Part shown: piece by piece, positions 11,051 to 22,893 of the stretch
How positions within the stretch are numbered: position 1 is the first letter of the stretch
How the letters are laid out: each line of letters opens with the position of its first letter
From: Trema orientale
Taxonomy: Eukaryota; Streptophyta; Magnoliopsida; Rosales; Cannabaceae
Reading direction: 5' to 3'
Assembly: GCA_002914845.1 (NCBI GenBank)
Contig: JXTC01000137.1
Location: 155,925 to 219,924, forward strand
DNA: 64,000 bases
Translations under genes and position numbers: made by a program
The notes under the pieces: generated by a model
Told to the model about the DNA's origin: nothing
Databases searched by the model: none
The model's input: only the letters and a program-made list of their open reading frames with translations

Positions 11051-14000
11051 TTAAATAACATGCTTAACAGCAGCTTCATTCAGTGATTGGATATCAGGAC
11101 TCTGCAAGTACTTGTTAAAAAGCCACCGTGACGTGTTGAGAGCATCTCCAGCACCTTTTACAGGGTAGACATTCCTACTACTTTGCCAGTCGTTTGTGAG
11201 CTTTATCCACTCCCTCCTCCAATCCTTTAAAGGGAAACCATTACCTTCCTCTAAGCTTTTAATTAAGAACTTAAAATATATGCCTGCTCGGGGACGATAA
11301 TAATCTCGCAGAAGCCCACTCCAGTACTTGTTTCCTGCAATAAAATGGGATTTAACGTAATAATCCATTGGTTTTTGGCAATACGAATGCATACTTTTTT
11401 CAGAGTCTAGCAGGTTATAGAGAATAGACCACAAGGCTTACGTCAGTAGTAATAATTATTCATGTGTCAATCTTATTTTCCAGGAATTAGGCATTCTCAT
11501 ACCATAGTCCCGAAGCAGGCTTGGTTCCACATCCGAGTTGTCGAACCACATAGTTATTTGTGTTCTTGCATTCCATTCAAACTGCATTTTGGATTGCATT
11601 AGTCAAGGCAATTTTACTTTGGTATTAACAGACACTAATGTAGGCAATAGTTCAAGGCGATCCAAACCTGTTTTGCTTGTTCTTCATCTTGCGCAAGGTG
11701 CTTTGCACTTTCCAACCAAGGCCCCAGAAGAAATCCGTCATGGCAAGCTAAAAGCGTATCAAAATCTTCGACTAGATCCAAAAACTTCTGGCTGTGGTGA
11801 GTCACTCCATGAACATCATTTGATTGATAGGCTTCTATGACCTGCAGAAACAGTTGGTTTGCATACTTCGCTAAAGCTTGTCTAGTCAGATCCACAAGAT
11901 CGTACCTGAGTACAATAGAATAGCACAAAAACAAATGATGAAAATTTCAGTGAAGATGAAGAGACAGACAGGAGTGTTTGTAGCATTTCAAGATGAACAA
12001 AATTTTACTAATTACGTGTGGGTTTTGTCGTATTTTGTGTCTACCTATAAGTGCTACTTCCGGATAGTTCATCTCCACTTTCAAGAAAAAGTTCCAAAGC
12101 ACGTATTACTTCAGAAGTTGAATACCATAGATGTGGTTGCTCAAACGATTCAGTAGTTTCTTTTAGCACTGATCCTCTGGACACTTGTTTTTCATAGTAG
12201 GAATATTTGTCTTGCAGTATTGATATAAACAACGGATCAACGTCAGGGAATGCCACTATTACGTCCCTATTTTTATCCTATTTTCACAGAACCAAAGACA
12301 TTAGAGCAGGGGAAAAAATACAATGTTGTACGTACCATTTGTCATTCTTTAAATCATTCTTTGCAATGGAACATGTGAAGAAAGCAACTTTGGGACATGC
12401 AACATGATATAATCCAAGCATCCAGTAAGTGGGAAAACAATCCACTACTACCAATAGGACGAGACAATTAAGCCACTTACATTGGCACCATCAGTGCAGT
12501 TGTAGATAGTATGATATAAAATATTCCAGGCGTCTTGTACAGAAGGAACTGATCGGCCATAACGTCTTGATGGATAGAGATCAATCCAGGCCTGAAATAA
12601 GAATATACGAATAATATATTGTACCAAGTTAAAAACATGCACAGAGAAAGAAATGCAATTTTACGAGTTTTTCCACATCACAAAGATGGTTTTCAGCGGC
12701 CTCATTTTGCAAAACTTTTTGAAAGAAAATCTCTAAGACTGTAGAAAACGAAAATAATTGGCCCAGCATGACAAGTAGCATAGTTAAAACACTTTGTGTT
12801 GCCATAGGTACAGTTGGCAATCTTGGGGTTCAAGTTTAATAAAGTATGCTGGGGAAAGAATAAACAGAGAAATGACTCGATATTAATTGACGTAAACATG
12901 GTAGAGTTCAGCTATTGTTGCTTGCTTGGATGACAAGTTAATATATTCCTCCTGTCAAGCCCTGTTCAATAGTTACTATTCTAACTTTAACAAAGTCATT
13001 AGACAGAAATACAGGAGTAAATAATGAGATTTTAGAAAAAAATAAAAAACTTGACACTACCTTGACATCAACTTTGTTGTGCCGAAAAGCCATTTCAGAC
13101 ATGAGATCATAAACAATAGGATTCTGTTCTATGCCTTCCATTGACATTCCAACACCAACCTAGAAGAACGTAGACAGAAGGAAGAAATCATTATTAAAAT
13201 TTCAATCAATCTTGTTTCTTTATTTTATTTTTTTATTTTTTTTCACTTGTTCTTCAAAAGAAAAGGTTTGGAAGGAAAAATGGTAGAGTTCAGCTATGGT
13301 TGCACACAAGTGAAGTTTCAGAGAAATTGATAGGCTTTTCTGTTTCCCGAGCAATCAATTTGACTATTTTCTTGCGAAGGCATAATGACATGATGTGACA
13401 GCAACCTTGTGGCATATAAAAGGAAAGAAAAAAAAATGACATTTAAGAAGAAAAAAGATTGAAATGGACAACTTGCCATTGTTGAATTTTCACTTGTGAG
13501 AGCATCAATTGGTCCAGAAGCTATTGCATCTAAAATCCCATACATCTCAATATTTCCTGCAAAGTTGTGCAGCATACACCTGTAAAGAAATACCAACAGA
13601 TCAAAAACAAATAGGAAGAGAACATGTGCATACAACCGAGTACGCCAAAAAAAAAAAAAGAATAGAAAATAGAAAAAATCCTTGTAGCATCCAATTTAGG
13701 CATCCATATAATTACGCACACCAAAAAAATCATATTAACATCTTAATCCGTCGATCCCGATACAATTGCAAAGCTTCAAATCAACAACTACAAGGAAGTT
13801 GAACAGAGCAACTTAAAATAATAACAATAACAATAGAATAAAATTTGTCACACCAGCATTTATGTAGAACTACCAATTATCTATATATATATATTAAGCC
13901 TGGAACAGAGAGAATGTAAAAACTCTGATAGCTTCTTTGATCACCATTCTATTTTTAAAATTTTTAGAAAAATCCTAATTTTTTCATGATATGATTGGTC

Positions 14001-17000
14001 CTATTATTATTTTTCTTTGCTATAATTGGATGAAATATATATTTGTATTATATAATATTATATTTAGTTTAATATTAATGATACTTTATATTAAATTTAG
14101 TTCATCGAATAAATAGCTGTGACACATTCGTTGTGTCAAAATAAATGTAAAAATAAATACATTGTAATATATTGAACCTAACTATAAATTAAGCCTAATA
14201 TATGCAATATTAATACCATATCGCGCAAAGCGCGGTATAACGTCTAGTTTGATAATGTAGCCATGTTAAACAAATTAAAATGTAAATAATCTGGCATTGT
14301 CATGTCAGCATCTTAAAAAGGTAAAAAGTATGTTACGGGTGGAGAAGAAAAATAAGACTTGCATGGATAAAGTGACTAGATAATTAGAGAAAAGAAAACG
14401 TCCAATATTGTAATCCATTTAGACTTTATTCGATTTAAAAGACTTGAGCCATTTTTCAAGCCCAAAGTAATGCTGGAAGACAGACATGGTACTGGATAAT
14501 AGATATGCATAATGCTAATAGTTAATAAGAGGTTAGTAATTATAAAACACAAAAGGAACGATGACCTTCCAGATATAAGGAACACCATAAAACTGCTCTG
14601 AAGTACTCCATATGGGTTTGACTTCAGCATACAGATCTAGAACTACCAGCTTGCCCACAGGAACAGAATGCAAAAGTGCCTGAAAACAAGAAAAACATAC
14701 TGTCAACCAAAAGGACAACATGAAATAAAACCCGAAAAATGAACCGGATAAAAAAGGATTTAGATGGAATTGCAATATATATCATGCAACGGCTAGGAAC
14801 ATACATCTTTTGGTTTACATGGTTGACATTATTAGTTCAAATTGATAAGTTTGTTTTGGTAGAAGTGATCCCTTTTTATTAGGACCAAGAAGCTGTTATT
14901 ATAGGTTTAGCTTCAAAGGCTTTAAAAATCAAAACCAGTTCTTCAATGAAAAGTGATAACTTAGTACATTGATGCTCGGAGAATTAAAGAGTATAATAGA
15001 AAAGAAAGCAGGACAATAAATGCAATAACGTATAGATGTAACCTTCATTTGCTGAGGTCTCCAGAACGGGTCATATGAGAATAGCCATCCCTAGGACATT
15101 GCAAGATATCCATCAGTGCAAGAGCAAGATAAAAACTGAAGTGATCGAAAATCAACCATATGAGATTACAACAAATAAGGAATTCAGATCACTGTTCACT
15201 GACTAAATAAATCTATGTGCTGATTTCTCAGATTATGGTGCATAAACTGCACTAAAATCTGCCATATTTAACCTATTCTGACAGAAGATCCTCAGTATGC
15301 CTTTTACCTGCATTAGCCAGATGGCATTGTTATCTCCACTTTGCATTCCCCTAAAGATTGCAGCTCCCAGTGAAGAAATGTACTCTGGGTCATCAACAGG
15401 TGGAGTATTCTCATCAAAAGTGTCACTGCAATAGGTCAAATATGTCATGACATGATGTGATATAACTTCTTGATTCATACAAAAACCATTTACATTTGTA
15501 TGGAAGATAGTTGAATGCTACATTCATTTATGTATAATTGATGCAAACATAACAGTTTCATCGAAGTAACTAGGTCTATCAGTCAGGAAATAAGACCTGT
15601 CCTGAGCAAAGACCGAACTCAAAGCTTCAAATATCCTAAAGTAACAATCTATCCATACAAGCTCTTTGTCTCATTTTCAAAACTTGGATTTCTAAAACGA
15701 TCCGGCATCAAGCAATTAAGATTACGAGAGAGTGAAAGAAGTCGCAAAACACTGAAGATTGAAATTCCTTTCTCTAAAGCTCCTCCTAGACTGAATGAAA
15801 CCCGCCATAAACAAACCAACCTCCCAACACGTATTAAAGGATCTCAGAGAAATTAAGAAAGAGCAAGTTTAGAAACTAGAAAATGTTACCAGTTGTATAT
15901 GTGACTCGTCTTTCCATATTCTGCCAAAACATGTAAACCGACATGTGGAAGAAATTAGAATTATGAACATTTTTTAGTCACCCTTGGCATAAAAGGACAG
16001 GAAGGCATGGAATTCAATTAGTCACCTTGTAGCTGTTGCTCAATGAATGCTCCCCCGATTTCAACAAATAAAGGATCAGTTGCATCAAGAAGATATGTAC
16101 AGCACCATCTAGGGTCACTCTCTACTGTAAACCTGAAGCAGATGAGGATGAAGTGCACCACAATATACATATTAAATATCGAAAATTTTTGATTAAGAAA
16201 GTTCCATTGCTAGAAACATATTGTTGTGACAATTAGGCATTTAAAACTGATAAGTTATATACTTTAATTTTTCTTCATTGAAGATTCATTCCCTATTCTT
16301 GTTCGACTTTCGTTGCAAAGGTTTGCTCTAGTTTTTCTTCATTGTAGCTGCATTTAGACCACTCTAGGAGCCTTTTTGTCCTTCCCCTTCAGGTCTAGTC
16401 TTATCTAGAAACTTTTACATTAAAAAGTGTCGCTAATACGTAATACATGCATATGCACAACACATACACCTAATATATTATGGGTGTATTCTATTCGGAA
16501 CACAATTTTATTTCAAAAAAAAAAAAAAAACAATCAAGAAGTATTTTACAACACGTATTCGTCTTTTCAAACTTTACCCTTTTCCTTGCAAGCTCCAAAA
16601 TTCAATTAACAGATAGCAGCAGTACTTACCAATTTCCTAAGCGTGTTATCTTTGCCGATGGAAATCTGTTTTTCAGTGCAGCAGGAATATTCCCAGAAAA
16701 GGCTGGAAGTACTGAAGCATAAATATAAAAACAGAGTAAATAATAAACATTGTTTTCAATATATTTCCTTGTTTCCACCCTTATTTAGAAAGCAAAATTT
16801 GATTCTCCTAACGTGGTGGTAATTTCCCTTGTGAGGCAACCACAGAGAGTAGCTTAAGATTAAGATAGTAATATATGTAACTAGAAGTTCACTTGTTCAG
16901 AGATACTGTCTATTTTTACCTGGAGTCATTCCAAGTGCATACATCCTTCGGAGAATTTTTTTCTGCAGTAGGAGCTGTTGATCAAGCCAACTTTGTGGCA

Positions 17001-19473
17001 ATGGTCCTCCCCATCTGTATAGATTATATATGTACGAGAGAAAATTAACTAAATAAACTTCGCATATAAGAGAAACTTACACTATAAAAACTTTAGCTTT
17101 AGAGTATTTCGATTTACATAAGATGAGAGCTCTCCTAGATTCATCATAAAGAGAGCAATATATTTATGTAATTTATTTCAAGTTTCAGTCGACGAAGTGG
17201 GTTGGTTCAAGTGGTAAGAGCACCAACTACCTGGGATCTCAGTCTTAGGTTCAAATCACACCGGACCTAGGTGTGAAAACCTATTATCCCTAATGGGGTG
17301 GGGTGGGAATTGGATAGTAGTAGGTTTCCTTTAATTTGTAATAAGTGGAGGTCATTAGTTAAGCTTCACTTTTTCCCAAAAAAAAAAAAAAATATTTCAG
17401 ATTTCAGTAATAAAATATGTGATCATGTGACATTCATCCATTAGTTACTTCCAAATTTACCTCTTCCTAATGAAAAGAACGAGTCAATTACAGATTTACT
17501 ATAATTAGTGTTTTCATACAAAGAAAAAGGCTGGATTAAAAAAATTATTAAAAAAAAAAAACACTGTTTTGGTGTGCAGAATAAACGTATCCATGCTAGA
17601 GCAAACAACTTCTGAAATAAATCACATAAATGAGACAATCAAGCTAATTATATGGACAAAAATTCACTACATTCAGAGGAACTAAGCGAAGAGAACACAC
17701 AATACCCAAACTCACACTTTGACTTGACGACTTTAATTCTTGACTTAGTATCACATATTACAGAAAAAGCAAATTTTCCCACCATCCCTCATACTCTCTC
17801 TATTATCTCTATCTCCCCACCTATGCCCTAAATGTCTCACTATCTATGCTCTCAAAACCATAATATAACTATGACTATATTTATAAGTTTCCTAAATCAA
17901 TACCTTTTTGTCAAGGTAAGTATTCCTTTTAACCAAAATAATCCTCTACAATAAATTCCAAACTCTAGAAACAATGATGCTGTAAAAACAGAAACCTGAG
18001 ATAGATGCTAATTATATCATATACTCCAAAATAAATCCAGCTATTTCTTAAAACGATATGATAACTCACCCATGCAAATTTCCCATACGAGACCATGCAA
18101 GGAATGCGGGGCCTCCAAAGAAATCATCCAAATCCGTCCTGCTTATATTAAATTTCTGTGGATGACAAATAATAAAACACTACAATTGAATGATACTTTA
18201 TTACGGAATTAATGAATCTTGCTACATCTAAGGCCATTATGGTTGTGCATTTAGCTTGACTCTAAGTTTTGTGAAAAAAAAAAGTGTGAATTGTTTCAAT
18301 TCCATTAACCTGAAAAACTTTCTGCCAGATAGCCTCTTGTCCTGTAAATGCTAGGGGTAGGTTGATACCCTGAAGAGCCATCCAATCGATCTCCTTCTCC
18401 CATCTTTTCCAGTCCCACCAAGCAAGAGAATCTAACCAAAACAGGCAAGATTGAACAAATCCAAATTGATAAGACAACCAAAACTTTGAATCCACAGACC
18501 ATACAAATGGTTTCCAATAGCTTTTATTTTACAACCATCATTGCAGTTTGGAATGAGAAGCTTACAGCTAGATGTGACAGCATTCTGGTAGTAGCTCCAA
18601 GGAATAGGTCGTTGGACCAAAACACCAGAATCACGAACACGGGGGAGCATTCCTGCTCTTGGTACGGAAAATAGTTGAGCTCCGCCAGTTTTGTCCCATG
18701 ATATATGTGAACCACACTGATTTTTCAAATACCAGTGCAGACCAGCCAAAATGTCCACTCCAGTGGCCCCATTTATTCTAATCTCCAATCGAACATCACA
18801 TGATTATGTGTAAATTAGATATCTGTGAATCATATCTCTATCCTTAAATTAAACACAAGTCTAAGAGTAACTTGCTATAACCTTCTTCAACTAGTACTAC
18901 ACTACTGGTATCTAACCAATTAAATTGTTCCATGCTTAATCTCAAATATGAAACTTCATTTACAAATACAACAGCAAAAAAAAACTAGGAGTTGCGGGGG
19001 ACATACAAAATTTCCGGGTCGCCACGTCTACGGAAGGAAGGGTGGTTCCTGATGATGAAGCAAGATGCACCTGCACATTGCTCCTACCAAAAAATCAAAA
19101 CATGCAAAATTAGAAGCATCATTACCATCAATAAAGACTCCATCTTGGCCCCCAATCTCTTCAAATTCCTTAGTAACAAGACCAACCAGCCATGGAAACG
19201 GCCCTCTAAAGGTCCAAAAAAAGCAAATACTGATGACCGAAGTAGTACCTTAGAGACAATCTGGAAGTCAAAGCTGGAGAAATGAGAGGGAATCAGGCGG
19301 CGAAGGACGCCGCGAGCCGCGGCGATTTGAACCGGCGGAGGAGCCCTCTCGCGGTCCTGCGTCTCGAGAAGGTTCGAGATGTATCGAACTCCGATCGTGC
19401 AAGGGTGAGCAGGGGGTAAGGTGAGGGAGATGAGGAAGACCAGGGTGAGAAAAATGGCGGGAAAGGAGGCCAT
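11051..19473 (-). CDS. NAGLU: Alpha-N-acetylglucosaminidase (NAGLU, GH89)
   Basis: Glycoside hydrolase family 89, removing terminal alpha-N-acetylglucosamine; the Arabidopsis form is CYL1. Predicted 819 aa in 19 exons: 19249-19473, 19007-19083, 18566-18777, 18310-18431, 18070-18155, 16920-17014, 16630-16711, 16026-16132, 15890-15920, 15308-15425, 15043-15090, 14570-14679, 13477-13579, 13061-13159, 12481-12591, 12045-12277, 11668-11905, 11503-11581, 11051-11334. Signal peptide about 1-24 ([14 protein letters not shown]...), so it enters the secretory pathway, probably for vacuole or wall. Landmarks: [25 protein letters not shown] with Glu351, matching human catalytic Glu316; SMEGIEQN with Glu480, matching Glu446; [27 protein letters not shown]. 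Frame is kept throughout. Intron 13 has a GC donor (ATG|GCAAGT). Intron 12 has no GT donor at the frame-keeping site (CTG|GAAGGT). Intron 12 holds a Helitron and intron 5 a SINE. Confidence 0.93.
12898..13304. repeat. Spaced direct repeat in NAGLU intron 14 and intron 13
   Basis: ATGGTAGAGTTCAGCTAT followed by (T/G)GTTGC occurs at about 12898-12922 and again at about 13280-13304, on either side of exon 14. A small duplicated intron segment. Confidence 0.6.
13880..14247 (+). mobile_element. Non-autonomous Helitron in NAGLU intron 12
   Basis: Begins TCTATATATATATATTAAGC (typical Helitron 5' TC end), and ends with the GC hairpin CGCGCAAAGCGCG, a short spacer and CTAG. The flanks are A (13879) and T (14248), the expected insertion between A and T without target duplication. 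At 368 bp it has no coding capacity. It lies in antisense orientation to NAGLU, inside the intron whose donor is non-canonical. Confidence 0.82.
17190..17392 (+). mobile_element. tRNA-derived SINE, complete copy in NAGLU intron 5
   Basis: Has an A-box-like start (GGTTCAAGTGGTAAGAGC), a B box (GGTTCAAATCAC), a unique body and a poly-A tail. It is bounded by imperfect direct repeats of about 16 bp: TATTTCAAGTTTCAGT (17174-17189) and TATTTCAGATTTCAGT (17393-17408), 14 of 16 matching, as expected for LINE-driven insertion. Antisense to the host gene. Confidence 0.88.
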
Positions 19474-19760
19474 TGGAGAGGGAGAGGAGTGGTGGAGAAG
19501 CGAGTTAAGTGGGAGAGAGAAGTGGTATTAGTATTAGTATTAGTTTTAGTATCAGTAGTAGCAGTAGGAGTAGTAGGAGTGTGGAGGATTACATTTACAG
19601 ATGAAACGGACATAGTTGGTGACGAAGAAGGAAGACGAAGAAGGCGAAGGGAATCTTGGAGTAAAACCACTGGACAGAATACAAGGCCGGCGCTAACAGA
19701 CCAAGAGAGCCAAGACAAGTTTCCTATTTTTTCATATTATTTAAGAGTGAAATGATGTGC
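19474..19760 (-). promoter_or_regulatory. Probable NAGLU 5' leader and promoter with trinucleotide repeat
   Basis: Upstream of the NAGLU start codon. The plus strand shows an interrupted AGT/TAG trinucleotide tract at about 19525-19580 (TAGTATTAGTATTAG..., GTAGTAGCAGTAGGAGTAG). A plus-strand reading frame here is an artefact of this repeat. The sequence turns sharply AT-rich beyond 19740. Confidence 0.45.
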
Positions 19761-19900
19761 TATCTATTTTATTTTAAGAACAGTGCTAAATATCACATTT
19801 TATATCTCTGACTTTTTAATACCATGTCAAATAACGCGTCCTCTATAATTAGTGAATGTTATTTTCTAGATTACGTGGTTTTACTTACTAAAAAAAAAAA

Positions 19901-20893
19901 GGTAAATGTATCCCTAACTTATTACTATTTTGGCGTATTATAGTTCTCAATTTGTTTTGTGGCATTTCAGTACCTAATATTTTCTTTTTTTTTTTGGTAT
20001 CATTAGTCCTTTTAGCATATTCCATCCAAAATTAAATTCTGCATCAATTCTGTTGTTTAAATTATTTTTGTTTTTGTGCTTTTTTTCTTTTTGGCATTCA
20101 TATCTCCAATAAACACTTTTTTTTTGCAGTAATTCTTGTCAAAATTACAGTGATAACTCCTAAAATAAAAAATAGTTACAGTGAAACTGCTTGGCAAAAA
20201 AAATGAAAAAAATCTATAAAATCTCCAAACTTAACTCTATTACTTTTTTACACTTACACAATTAATTATTTTTTTCAGAGTAACATAAAAAAAATTAAAA
20301 AATCTATAAAAATTTCCATGCCTATTTGCTATATTGTTTAGGTAAATAATTAATTAATTTTTTAGAATAAATATTTATAATTAAATGAAAATTTAATGGA
20401 TATAATAAATTTTCAGTCAAATATGACTAGAAGAAAATAGCGTATGTGAAATCTATTTAGTTTTAAAAATCACAAGGTTCCATAAAAGATACTGCAGTTT
20501 GTTATAAACTAGAGTTTATTAGTGTAATTTTGTTTGTTGTTGTTTTTAAATTTGATTCTTAAATGAACTATTTTTTTTTATATTCGTCTTTGAATTTTAA
20601 CTTTTGGAAAGACTAGTGGATGCAATATTTTTTTCTCGAGACATGAATACCTAAAAAAAAATTTAAAAAAAAAACTATATTTCAAATTGCTAAATAATTG
20701 AAATAGTGGGGATCAATGACACAAAATTTCTTCCATTCAAATCAATTCTAACGGAATCTTAGATGCAATATGCTAAAAAGACTGACGGCGCCAAAAATGA
20801 AAATATTAGGTACTGGAATGCCACCAAAAAAAAAAGTTCATAACCAATATGCCAAAATAGTAATAGGTTGGAGACCAATTGTGCCATTAACCC
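19901..20893. mobile_element. Non-autonomous MULE-type element with long terminal inverted repeats
   Basis: The two ends are inverted copies over about 140 bp with indels: both read TTATTACTATTTTGGC(G/A)TATT, then GTGGCATT(T/C)CAGTACCTAA, TATTTTC, and TTTTTAGCATATT(C/G)CATC inward. The right outer end reads GGGTTAATGGCACAATTGG inward; the left outermost bases are worn. Both flanks are A runs, consistent with a 9-bp A-rich target duplication. The middle has no transposase frame. It lies about 430 bp upstream of the NAGLU start codon. Confidence 0.8.
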
Positions 20894-20929
20894 AAAAAAA
20901 AAAAAAAAAAGTTAGGTAGTATTAAGGGC

Positions 20930-21703
20930 ATGTTTGGCATGCTTTTAGAGATTTTTTTGGGCTCAATAGTTAGTATTTAGATAAATTGCCAAGGTCTTTT
21001 TTTAGGACTTTATACAGGAATACCCAGCTTTTGGGGGTATAGTTTAGTGGATATCCTTTTTTTGATTTTATTAATAAATATATACTTTTTTTAATAGTAA
21101 TGATTTGTACTTATCATTATACCCCTGGTAAATAATTCATTTATCACTATATGAATTATTTACCATGACTTATGGGTTTTTTAAAGTTTTCTTTCCTGCT
21201 TTTAATAGTATTGTTAAATAATCCTCCTATGTGGGGAGGTAGTTTTCCTCCTAATTCTATATCTAGGGTGGTGTTGATATCCCTAGATCTAGATCTGTAG
21301 TATTTTGTAGTGTTTGTTTATATATTTATTATTTTAGTCCACTTAGATCTAGATCTATGATGGTTTTTTACTAGATCTGTTCAGATCTGGATTGTGTGTA
21401 AAGTAGTATTTGCCTTTCTGTGGATCATTAACGAGGAGCAAGAGGCAGCAATAATGAATGCTGAAGGGAGGGTCACAACGAGCCAACCACTGAGGGATAG
21501 AGCTCAATCGAAGCGCACACCAATAGTGATTTGTATAAATCCCCTCACTGGTCAATTTCGCCAAGATTCTAGTGTGCAAATTTCCTCTAAAGACTTTTAT
21601 CAGTTTTTTATGGTTGTCAGCTTTATAATAAAAAACCCTTTATGGGTATTGTATTATTCTCTTTTTATTAATAAAAGTATTTTTCTTAAAAAAAAAAAAA
21701 CAA
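20930..21703 (+). repeat. Unclassified interspersed repeat ending in an A tail
   Basis: Begins near GGGCATGTTTGGCATGC, a start common in plant repeats, contains several AGATCTAGATCT motifs (about 21285-21380), and ends with an AATAAAAG signal followed by a 13-base A run. This suggests an inserted retroposed sequence, but I recognise no coding domain and could not identify the family. Confidence 0.3.
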
Positions 21704-22475
21704 AACAAAGAAAGAAAGAGTGGTCGAACAATAAATATTAAATTCAACCTTATTAGAGATGGTGTGTTTATAGGGTCGCAATACTAGTGTTGCTCACATT
21801 AGTCTAAATTCAAATATATTGTTTTATTTTAGTGACATAATGTGTGTCCAACTAATAAACTTAAGAAAAAATATAAAAAATCTCCTTTGTGCCTTCGCAA
21901 AGTACGAGTTTATTCCTTGGGTTAGATTTCACACTTATATCTTTAGTCAATGTAACTCAAAGACTTCTGCATCCTTATCACTTTACAACTAGACACCCAA
22001 ATTCTTTTTTTATTTTTCAAAAGAATATATTTTTTAAGTAAATTCGAATATATGACATTTAAATTGTTTTATTGTAAGTTTAATGGATATTTGATTATTT
22101 GACTATAGGCACTTTCGTTATATTTTCAAATAAAATTAATGAAAGTCAATGGAAAAATGTGATAAAGGATAATTTTGACCTAATTTGATAAATAGAAAAT
22201 GTCAACTTTGTATGTTTAACAATACTTAGTGAAAATTGGTATTTGGCATAAACGCAAGAGATTTTTTCAGTATTTTTCTCTTAAGTTTCATATGAAATTA
22301 AAATAGGATTTTGGACATTTATACCTATTTTTCAAAAAATATTACTAAATTTACGACCTTTCAAAAATAATAAAAATCCGTACGACCTTTTAATAGCATT
22401 TTTCTAAATACTTTGGAAGCTAAAAAATGCGGTGGCATTTTAGTAAATAAGTCATCTTTTTTTTTTTTTTTTTTN
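21704..22475. other. AT-rich intergenic sequence, nothing recognised
   Basis: No frame, repeat boundary or RNA gene that I can support. Ends in a long T run and a single undetermined base at 22475, just before the minisatellite. Confidence 0.4.
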
Positions 22476-22893
22476 ATCACAGGAAACCACAAAGGTTTCC
22501 TAGAAACCAGTTTGGTTTCCTTTAGCCGAAAGTCCTATACATAAGTAAATCACAGGAAAGCACAAAGGTTTCCTAGAAACCAGTTTGATTTCCTTTAGTC
22601 GAATATCATGTATATAAGTAAAACACATGAAACCACGAACATTTCCGGAAAACTATTGTGGCTTCTATTTTGCTGAATGTCCTGTACTTAAATAAATTAT
22701 AGGAAACTACAAAAGTTTCCTGGAAACCATGGTGGTTTCCTTTTAGCAGAATGCCCTGTAACTAAGCAAAATCACAGGAAACCACGAAAATTTCCTAGAA
22801 ACCATTATGATTTCTTTTTCAAATCACAGGAAACAATGAAAGTTTTCTGAAAGCTATTGTGATTTTCTTTTTGCAGAATACCCTGTAGCAAGA
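22476..22893. repeat. Minisatellite: about six units of about 73 bp with paired dyads
   Basis: Units begin ATCACAGGAAACCAC at about 22476, 22549, 22621, 22695, 22770 and 22822 (the fifth is shorter). In the best units each holds two inverted repeats: GGAAACC-ACAAA-GGTTTCC and GAAACC-AGTTT-GGTTTC, followed by a spacer like GCAGAATGCCCTGTA-TAAG. Units 1 and 2 are closest to each other; units 3-6 are more diverged. No coding frame. Confidence 0.85.

Noticed and set aside
14561-14570. Ordinary GT donor at 14565-14564 for NAGLU exon 12
   Set aside because: It adds four bases, loses the WCMLHNF family sequence and reaches a stop soon after exon 13 begins; no alternative acceptor nearby restores the frame.
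17200-17270. tRNA gene (A and B boxes present)
   Set aside because: The sequence cannot form a full cloverleaf with the anticodon region, continues into a SINE body with A tail and has target duplications.
19489-19755. Plus-strand frame rich in Val-Leu-Val repeats opposite the NAGLU leader
   Set aside because: Produced by the trinucleotide repeat; no promoter, domain or splice support.
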